From the NCBI GenBank assembly GCA_900557355.1, contig USSR01000098.1, positions 1-14,450 on the forward strand: 14,450 bases of DNA. Direction: 5' to 3'. Each line of letters opens with the position of its first letter. The stretch's first letter is position 1. Shown in pieces: positions 8,751 to 14,450 of this stretch. The notes under the pieces were generated by a model. The model ran no database searches. It had not been told where the DNA came from and saw only the letters and a list, made by a program, of their open reading frames with translations. The stretch comes from an uncultured Bacteroides sp. Lineage in GTDB: Bacteria; Bacteroidota; Bacteroidia; Bacteroidales; Bacteroidaceae. The position numbers and the translations under genes are program-made.

Positions 8751-11700
8751 ATGAATGTAAGACTTCATTTTTTGTTCACTTTGCTCACCGCCTCCCTCCT
8801 CCCCCACACGCGAGGCGCGCAAGGCCACTGCTTGGATGTCCGCCAGAAAATCGGTAAGTTTCTGGACGCAACTGCACGGAAAGAGGTTTCCGTAGGACGC
8901 ATCCGGATTGACTCTGTTTCCATTGAAGGAAATACGTTGCAATTGTTTGCTAACATGAACTGTGCATATATTCCTTTCCGGGAAGATAATGTGACAGAGA
9001 TTTACCAAGGTGTGCAGGCACTGCTTCCGGCAGAGTTTTCGAAGTACAACCTGCAAATCCGCACGAATAAGCGTAGCATTGAAGAATTAATCCCCCAAGC
9101 ATTACGCAGTAAAAAGGACAAAAAAGCCAAAACATTCAATCCTGCCGGAACAAAACCTTTAGTAACAGCCCTTTCTACCCCCTATACCCCTACAAATGGC
9201 CTAAAGAACCGTCACATTGCCTTGTGGCAGAGTCACGGCTTCTATTATGAGCCTAAACTGACACGTTGGGAATGGCAACGCGCCCGCATCTTCCAGACGG
9301 TGGAGGATTTATATACGCAAAGTTATGTACTGCCTTTCCTGGTTCCCATGTTGGAGAATGCAGGAGCTAATGTGTTGATGCCCCGTGAACGGGATAGTCA
9401 AATAGCAGAAGTTGTTGTAGACAATGACGGTTGCCTTCACTCCCGTTCCGTTTATACAGAAAAGACAGGCGATAAGAACTGGATGCAAGGTACTGGTGAA
9501 GGTTTCGCCCATCTGCGCGATCAATATATCAATTTTGAGAACCCATTCCGTGAAGGAACTTTCCGCACAGTTGAGACGGTAAAAGGTAAGAAAGAGAAAG
9601 AAAGCACTGCCGAATGGATTCCTGAACTTCCGTCAACCGGACAGTACGCCGTTTATGTATCCTATAAATCATTGCCAAACAGTACAGACGATGCCCTTTA
9701 TACCGTTTATCACAAAGGAGGAGTATCCCAATTCAAAGTGAACCAACAGATGGGTGGCGGCACCTGGATTTATCTGGGTACATTTGGTTTTGATGCCGGA
9801 AAAAGCGATGCCGGAAAAGTTGTTTTAAGCAATCGTTCTGATAAAGCCGGACGTATCGTTACCGCTGATGCCGTAAAAATCGGAGGTGGTATGGGAAATA
9901 TAGCACGCCGTATCTCTGATGCAGGTGCCACAGAGAATATTAAAAGTTCGGACGGCAATGCTGCCATAGTGCATAAAGAAATGCCGAAGATAAATTACCC
10001 GTATGAGATAAGCGGTTATCCCCGTTTCTGCGAGGCAGCACGCTACTGGCTTCAATGGGCAGGTATTCCGGACAGTGTCTATTCCGACAGTCAAGGTAAG
10101 AATGACTATACAGACGATTACAAATGTCGTGGTATCTGGGTGAATTACCTTGCCGGTGGTTCTACGGTTAACCCGACAGAACAAGGACTGAATATCCCGG
10201 TAGATATGGCTTTCGCCTTCCATTCAGATGCAGGAACCACGCTAAACGATTCCATCATCGGAACACTGGGTATCTACTATACCAACGTTTACAATGAAGA
10301 ATACGCCAACGGAGCATCCCGCTATCTGGCACACGACATGACAGACCTGATTCAGTCAAATATCGTACGGGATATCCGCAGCCTATACGAACCGGATTGG
10401 ACACGCCGCGGTATGTGGAACCAATCCTACTACGAAGCACGTGTACCCCGTGTCCCCACTATGTTACTGGAATTACTTTCTCACCAGAACTTTGCAGACA
10501 TGCGTTATGGTTTAGATCCACGTTTCCGTTTTACGGTAAGCCGTGCAATCTATAAAGGTATGCTGCAATTCATTTGCTCGCAATACCACATGGATTATAT
10601 TGTTCAGCCGTTACCTGTCGACAATATGGCATTGAAAATGGTAGGCGAGAATGAAATAGAGTTGACCTGGCAACCCGTAGCCGACCCACTGGAGCCAACG
10701 GCAAATGCTGAAAAATATATAGTTTATACCCGCATCGGAGATGGCGATTTCGACAATGGTGTGTTGGTAGATAAGAATACCTATCGCACTGCCCTCCCTG
10801 CCGGCATGGTATGCAGCTATAAAGTAACTGCCGTCAACAAGGGCGGAGAAAGTTTCCCGTCCGAAATACTCTCTGCAGGACGTGCACTTAATAGTTATAA
10901 GCGATTAACGATGAGTGATAAGCAAACAAACGCTAATCACTCAGATATCGTGCTGATAGTAAACGGCTTCGACCGCATCAGTGCTCCGGCTGATTTTGTT
11001 GCACCTGCTCCCGGTGATACTTTACTTGCCGGTTTCTTAGATGATCTGGACCACGGCGTACCTTATCTGAAAGATATCAGCTACATCGGTAAGATGAAAG
11101 AATACCGCCGTTCCATTCCATGGATGGACGACGATGCTTCCGGCTTCGGAGACAGCTATGGCAATTACGAAGATAAAGTAATCGCCGGAAACACATTCGA
11201 TTATCCCGCTATTCATGGAGCCGCTATTTTGAAAGCCGGATATTCTTTCATATCTTGCAGCGATGAAAGTGTGGAAAATAAAACTATGAACCTGAACGAC
11301 TATAAGTATGTAGACCTGATATTGGGTAAAGAATGTCAGACTAAAATGGGACGTGGCGGTGTGAAGCCATTAGAGTTCAAAACATTCAGCCAACCTATGC
11401 AGGAAGCTATCACCGCATATTGCGGACAAGGCGGAAACATCTTCGTCTCGGGTGCTTATGTAGGAACTGACCTTTGGGACAATCGACTTGCCCCGACTCA
11501 GGAGTCCGATAAGAAATTTGCAACAGAAGTCCTGAAATATAAATGGCGCGTGGGGCAGGCAGCTACAGAGGGTAAGGTGAAATGTGTAGCTTCACCGTTC
11601 CCCGCCCTTTCAGGCAACTATACATACCATAATGAACTGAATGCAGACAGCTATGTGGTAGAATCACCGGATGCCATCGAACCGGCAACCAAAGATGCAT

Positions 11701-11879
11701 ACACCGTTATGCGCTATTCGGAAAACAACCTGAGTGCCGGAGTAGCTTACAAAGGCGACTACAAGACTTGCATACTGGCTTTCCCGTTCGAAGCATTACG
11801 CACCGCCTCTGAAAGAGAAATGTTAATGGATGCCATCCTGACATTCTTCAGTGAAAAAACAGATTCATTCAAACAATAA
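8751..11879 (+). CDS. N-acetylmuramoyl-L-alanine amidase (Amidase_3 type) with golvesin-C-like insert; often labelled xanthan lyase
   Basis: Predicted zinc amidase that cuts between MurNAc and L-Ala; 1042 residues, exported (signal peptide about 1-24, cleavage near RGAQ). An N-terminal domain (25-130) precedes a split Amidase_3 fold. HIALWQSHG (155-163) gives zinc ligand H162. TVEDLYTQ (183-190) gives ligand E185. LENAGANVLMPRERD (201-215) matches the usual GAxVxLTRxxD. FAFHSDAG (488-495) gives ligand H491, and TMLLELLSHQNFAD (570-583) gives catalytic E574. Between 215 and 488 sits a golvesin-C/xanthan-lyase-like beta-sandwich (about 290-378, with YTVYHKGG and GTWIYLGTFGFDAG). An FnIII-like domain (about 620-710) follows, then a Rossmann-like C-terminal region (730-1042) of unknown role. 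Xanthan lyase labels probably come from the inserted domain. It sits 22-23 bp from its neighbours. Motif match is visible; activity is inferred. Confidence 0.85.
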   Translation: MNVRLHFLFTLLTASLLPHTRGAQGHCLDVRQKIGKFLDATARKEVSVGRIRIDSVSIEGNTLQLFANMNCAYIPFREDNVTEIYQGVQALLPAEFSKYNLQIRTNKRSIEELIPQALRSKKDKKAKTFNPAGTKPLVTALSTPYTPTNGLKNRHIALWQSHGFYYEPKLTRWEWQRARIFQTVEDLYTQSYVLPFLVPMLENAGANVLMPRERDSQIAEVVVDNDGCLHSRSVYTEKTGDKNWMQGTGEGFAHLRDQYINFENPFREGTFRTVETVKGKKEKESTAEWIPELPSTGQYAVYVSYKSLPNSTDDALYTVYHKGGVSQFKVNQQMGGGTWIYLGTFGFDAGKSDAGKVVLSNRSDKAGRIVTADAVKIGGGMGNIARRISDAGATENIKSSDGNAAIVHKEMPKINYPYEISGYPRFCEAARYWLQWAGIPDSVYSDSQGKNDYTDDYKCRGIWVNYLAGGSTVNPTEQGLNIPVDMAFAFHSDAGTTLNDSIIGTLGIYYTNVYNEEYANGASRYLAHDMTDLIQSNIVRDIRSLYEPDWTRRGMWNQSYYEARVPRVPTMLLELLSHQNFADMRYGLDPRFRFTVSRAIYKGMLQFICSQYHMDYIVQPLPVDNMALKMVGENEIELTWQPVADPLEPTANAEKYIVYTRIGDGDFDNGVLVDKNTYRTALPAGMVCSYKVTAVNKGGESFPSEILSAGRALNSYKRLTMSDKQTNANHSDIVLIVNGFDRISAPADFVAPAPGDTLLAGFLDDLDHGVPYLKDISYIGKMKEYRRSIPWMDDDASGFGDSYGNYEDKVIAGNTFDYPAIHGAAILKAGYSFISCSDESVENKTMNLNDYKYVDLILGKECQTKMGRGGVKPLEFKTFSQPMQEAITAYCGQGGNIFVSGAYVGTDLWDNRLAPTQESDKKFATEVLKYKWRVGQAATEGKVKCVASPFPALSGNYTYHNELNADSYVVESPDAIEPATKDAYTVMRYSENNLSAGVAYKGDYKTCILAFPFEALRTASEREMLMDAILTFFSEKTDSFKQ
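8789..8817 (+). other. GC-rich inverted repeat in the amidase signal-peptide coding region
   Basis: CGCCTC (8789-8794) and GAGGCG (8812-8817) can form a 6-bp, five-G/C stem with a 17-nt C-rich loop, starting 38 nt after the ATG. The stretch 8787-8826 is clearly richer in G/C than the rest of this A/T-leaning locus. It could slow early translation or be chance. Only the sequence is certain. Confidence 0.3.
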
Positions 11880-11902
11880 TATACTAAAACCAATCATCAT
11901 CT

Positions 11903-13762
11903 ATGAAGCGAAGACTTTTAATAATGTTCCTGCTGGGGTGCCTGCTACCGTTCGCGGTACAGGCACAACATGGCACATTCCGTTTTGCACAAATAACGGA
12001 CATCCATTTCAGCCCCAACAATCCCAACCCGACGGAAGACTTGCTACGTTCCGTCGCGCAAATAAATGCGACAGACAGTATTGACTTTGTTTTGGTTACG
12101 GGCGATATCACTGAAGAAGGCGACCGTGCCACTATGCTGAAAGTCAAAGAGACATTGGATTTACTGAAAGCAAAGTATTACGTGGTCCTCGGTAACCATG
12201 AAACCAAATGGAGCGACTCCGGTTGTACTGCCTTCGGTGAGATATTCGGCGGCGAACGCTTTGAATTCAAGCATAAAGGCATCCTGTTTCTAGGTTTCAA
12301 CTCCGGCCCGTTGATGCGTATGGCTTACGGACATGTTGTTCCGCAGGACATCCGTTGGATGACGGAAGAGATCGATAAGTTTGGAAAAGATAAACCGGTT
12401 ATACTCGTCACACATTATCCGTTACTGGATGGAGATGTGGATAACTGGTATGAAGTAACAGATGCAGTACGCCCCTATAACATTCGTCTGTTCATCGGCG
12501 GGCACTATCACCGTAACCGGGATTTGCGTTATGATGGCATTCCGGGTATTTTGATGCGCAGCAACCTGCGTGATAAAGATGGAAAACCGGGATATGGTAT
12601 CTATGATATAACGAAAGATTCAATCCTCGTCTACACTCAACGCATCGGCGAATCGAAAAAACAATGGGCTGCTTTCTCGCTGGCTCAGCCCTATTATGAT
12701 CGTAATGGAAAAGCAGAGAAATACCCCGATTTTTCAGTCAACACAGAATACCCGAATGTGAAAGAACAGTGGATAGTACAAACCGGTGCAGGCATCTATT
12801 GTTCACCTGCAGTAGAAAAAGAAAAAGTGTTCGTCGGAGACGATATGGGTTATCTGACTTGCTATGCCTTGAAGAATGGAAAGAAACTATGGAACTTCCA
12901 ATCCGGCAAACGCATTGTAGGCACTCCGGCTGCGGCAGACGGTGTAGTCGTATTCGGTTCTGCCGACCGTAACATCTACGGTCTGAACAGCAAAGACGGA
13001 AAACTGCTGTGGACTGTAAAAGCAAAAAGCCCGGTACTGGGTGCGGTAACCATTGAAAATGGAATTGCCTACATTGGTGCCAGCGATTCTACTTTCCGTG
13101 CAATTGATATCCATACAGGTAAAGTAATCTGGGCATATACCGGTGTGAAAGGATACATTGAAACCAAACCACTGGTAACAGCCGACAAAGTGATCTTCGG
13201 TGCCTGGGACAATACCCTCTATGCATTGAATAAGGCAGACGGCAAGGAATTATGGAAGTGGACAGGCGGTTTAACGCGCATGCACTTCTCACCCGCAGCC
13301 GTATGGCCGGTAACTGCAGAAGGCAAAGTATTTATCACCGACCCGCAACGTGCCATGACGGCTATCAATATAGAAAATGGAGAAACAGTATGGCGCACTT
13401 TCCAGTCTATGGTACGTGAAACGATTGGTTTATCGGAAGACGGAACGCGCGTATTCAGCAAGACTATGAACGACAGTATTGTCTGCTATGCCACACAAGG
13501 AGATCAACCCCGTGAATTATGGGCAAGTAACGTCGGCTTCGGATACGAACATGCACCCTCTATGCAAGTGGAAAAGGGAGGTGTAATGTTCGGCAGTACC
13601 AAGGAAGGATTGATCTTTGCTTTGGAAGCCCAGACAGGTAAAGTCTTGTGGAAACATAAGATAGGTAACTCACTGATCAATACCGTAGTGCCGCTGAACG
13701 GGCAACAGGTATTGTTCACCGCCACCAGTGGCGAAGTAGGACTGCTACGAGTTAAAAATTAA
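11903..13762 (+). CDS. Exported calcineurin-like metallophosphoesterase fused to a PQQ-type beta-propeller
   Basis: 619 residues with a Sec signal peptide (MKRRLLIMFLLGCLLPFAVQA, cleavage about 21), so periplasmic. The metallophosphoesterase domain (about 24-255) has the full metal-ligand set: QITDIHF (D33, H35), VTGDIT (D68), LGNHE (N98, H99), VTHYP (H171) and GGHYHR (H201, H203). The C-terminal half (about 285-619) is a PQQ/BamB-like propeller with seven repeats closing on a GK-x-x-W signature: GKKLW 326, GKLLW 366, GKVIW 406, GKELW 447, GETVW 493, PRELW 536 and GKVLW 579. The family hydrolyses phosphomonoesters or diesters; the propeller probably binds a ligand or partner. It starts 23 bp after the amidase, implying a cell-envelope role. 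Substrate unknown; a lipid-linked or sugar-phosphate intermediate is only a guess. Confidence 0.9.
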   Translation: MKRRLLIMFLLGCLLPFAVQAQHGTFRFAQITDIHFSPNNPNPTEDLLRSVAQINATDSIDFVLVTGDITEEGDRATMLKVKETLDLLKAKYYVVLGNHETKWSDSGCTAFGEIFGGERFEFKHKGILFLGFNSGPLMRMAYGHVVPQDIRWMTEEIDKFGKDKPVILVTHYPLLDGDVDNWYEVTDAVRPYNIRLFIGGHYHRNRDLRYDGIPGILMRSNLRDKDGKPGYGIYDITKDSILVYTQRIGESKKQWAAFSLAQPYYDRNGKAEKYPDFSVNTEYPNVKEQWIVQTGAGIYCSPAVEKEKVFVGDDMGYLTCYALKNGKKLWNFQSGKRIVGTPAAADGVVVFGSADRNIYGLNSKDGKLLWTVKAKSPVLGAVTIENGIAYIGASDSTFRAIDIHTGKVIWAYTGVKGYIETKPLVTADKVIFGAWDNTLYALNKADGKELWKWTGGLTRMHFSPAAVWPVTAEGKVFITDPQRAMTAINIENGETVWRTFQSMVRETIGLSEDGTRVFSKTMNDSIVCYATQGDQPRELWASNVGFGYEHAPSMQVEKGGVMFGSTKEGLIFALEAQTGKVLWKHKIGNSLINTVVPLNGQQVLFTATSGEVGLLRVKN

Positions 13763-13794
13763 AGAATTAATAATTAAAAGCAATATAGGACATT

Positions 13795-14450
13795 ATGAAT
13801 AAAATCAATTGCTTCGTTCCTTTCTCAGGAGCTGCACAAGCGGAAAAGACAGTAAAAGGCCTGCAAGAAACCGGCTTAGTGAATAATATTTATCTGCTCG
13901 CCCTACCGGACGTTACAGAAAACCTACCCGGATGCAGTACCCTGCACATGCAATCCATCCAGTCCAGCACTGCTATGAGGTACATCGCCGGACATAGCGA
14001 TGCAGAATATACGCTGATCTATACAAAATATACAACGCTTGAACTGGGGTTATTCGCCCTGGAGCGTATGATACACATTGCTGAAGACAGTGGTGCAGGC
14101 ATGGTATACGCTGACCGTTACCAAGTAAAGGAAGGCAAGCAAACCAATGCCCCGGTGATAGATTATCAATTCGGCTCATTGCGCGATGATTTCGACTTCG
14201 GTTCCGTACTGTTATTCCGTACGAATGCATTCAAGGAAGCCGCTGCCCGCATGAATGAAGACGAATATAAATTTGCCGGACTTTACGACCTTCGTCTGAA
14301 AGTAAGCCAGAAAGCAAGTCTGGTACACATCAACGAGTACCTGTACAGCGAAATCGAAGACGATACCCGCAAAAGCGGTGAGAAGATATTCGATTACGTG
14401 GATCCCAAAAACCGCGACCGTCAGATTGAAATGGAACAGGCTTGTACCTG
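13795..14450 (+). CDS. GT-A-type (family 2-like) glycosyltransferase, 3' end outside window
   Basis: The reading frame is open from ATG 13795 to the window edge (218 complete codons), preceded by AGGA at 13787-13790, one of the few Shine-Dalgarno-like signals here. The product starts MNKINCFVPFSG without a signal peptide, so it is cytoplasmic. It shows a nucleotide-diphospho-sugar transferase pattern: an initial strand and helix (NCFVPFSGAAQAEKTVKGL), YTLIYTKYTTLELG (72-85), then GMVYADRYQV (102-111). ADR (106-108), with D107, stands where GT2 enzymes carry the metal-binding DxD. DDFDFGSVLLFRTNAF (131-146) resembles the acceptor-side FDFGxxxLFR segment. It is unlike its exported neighbours. 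It starts 32 bp after the phosphoesterase, so it is probably in the same operon. Sugar donor and acceptor are unknown, and a C-terminal extra domain may lie beyond the edge. Confidence 0.75.
   Translation, partial: MNKINCFVPFSGAAQAEKTVKGLQETGLVNNIYLLALPDVTENLPGCSTLHMQSIQSSTAMRYIAGHSDAEYTLIYTKYTTLELGLFALERMIHIAEDSGAGMVYADRYQVKEGKQTNAPVIDYQFGSLRDDFDFGSVLLFRTNAFKEAAARMNEDEYKFAGLYDLRLKVSQKASLVHINEYLYSEIEDDTRKSGEKIFDYVDPKNRDRQIEMEQACT

Noticed and set aside
9825..10223. Minus-strand open frame of 132 codons
   Set aside because: Antisense to the conserved amidase core; composition is typical of a shadow frame with no recognisable domain.
12784..13662. Possible tandem DNA repeats in the propeller region
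   Set aside because: The repetition is at protein level (GK-x-x-W blade signatures); the DNA is diverged and not a repeat element.

Overview
The window looks like chromosomal DNA from a Bacteroides-type member of the Bacteroidota. The signs are a SusC/SusD outer-membrane pair, a SusD lipoprotein signal with acidic residues after the cysteine, very A/T-rich leaders mostly without a Shine-Dalgarno sequence, and a TTTG / TAnnTTTG promoter of the Bacteroides type. All eight genes are on the + strand. The first (SusC) and last (glycosyltransferase) run off the window edges. No RNA genes, insertion sequences, CRISPR arrays or phage genes were seen.

Layout. Bases 1-5850 hold a SusC-like TonB-dependent transporter lacking its 5' end, its SusD-like lipoprotein partner, and a small exported protein of unknown function (5203-5850). 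A strong intercistronic stem-loop (5127-5175) lies between SusD and the small gene. A rho-independent terminator (5898-5942) closes this unit. A Bacteroides-type promoter (6009-6036) then opens a second, tightly packed unit: a DUF1343/GH171 exo-beta-N-acetylmuramidase (namZ, 6072-7238), a sodium:solute symporter (7280-8728), a large Amidase_3-type N-acetylmuramoyl-L-alanine amidase interrupted by a golvesin-C-like domain (8751-11879), a calcineurin-like phosphoesterase fused to a seven-blade PQQ-type propeller (11903-13762), and the start of a cytoplasmic GT-A-type glycosyltransferase (13795 onward). Gaps inside this second unit are only 22-41 bp, which suggests co-transcription.

How the genes may work together (inference). 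The second unit reads as peptidoglycan salvage. NamZ would release MurNAc from glycan or muropeptide ends, the amidase would cut the MurNAc-L-Ala bond to strip stem peptides, and the symporter would carry the freed amino sugar across the inner membrane. This resembles the amiE-nagZ-namZ recycling cluster of Bacillus subtilis and the MurNAc scavenging genes of Tannerella forsythia. The phosphoesterase-propeller and the glycosyltransferase have no assigned step, and are the least explained parts. SusC/SusD could import larger peptidoglycan fragments, but the terminator and new promoter separate them from namZ, so that link is weaker. A GH3 beta-N-acetylglucosaminidase and cytoplasmic MurNAc kinase or etherase genes are not in the window.
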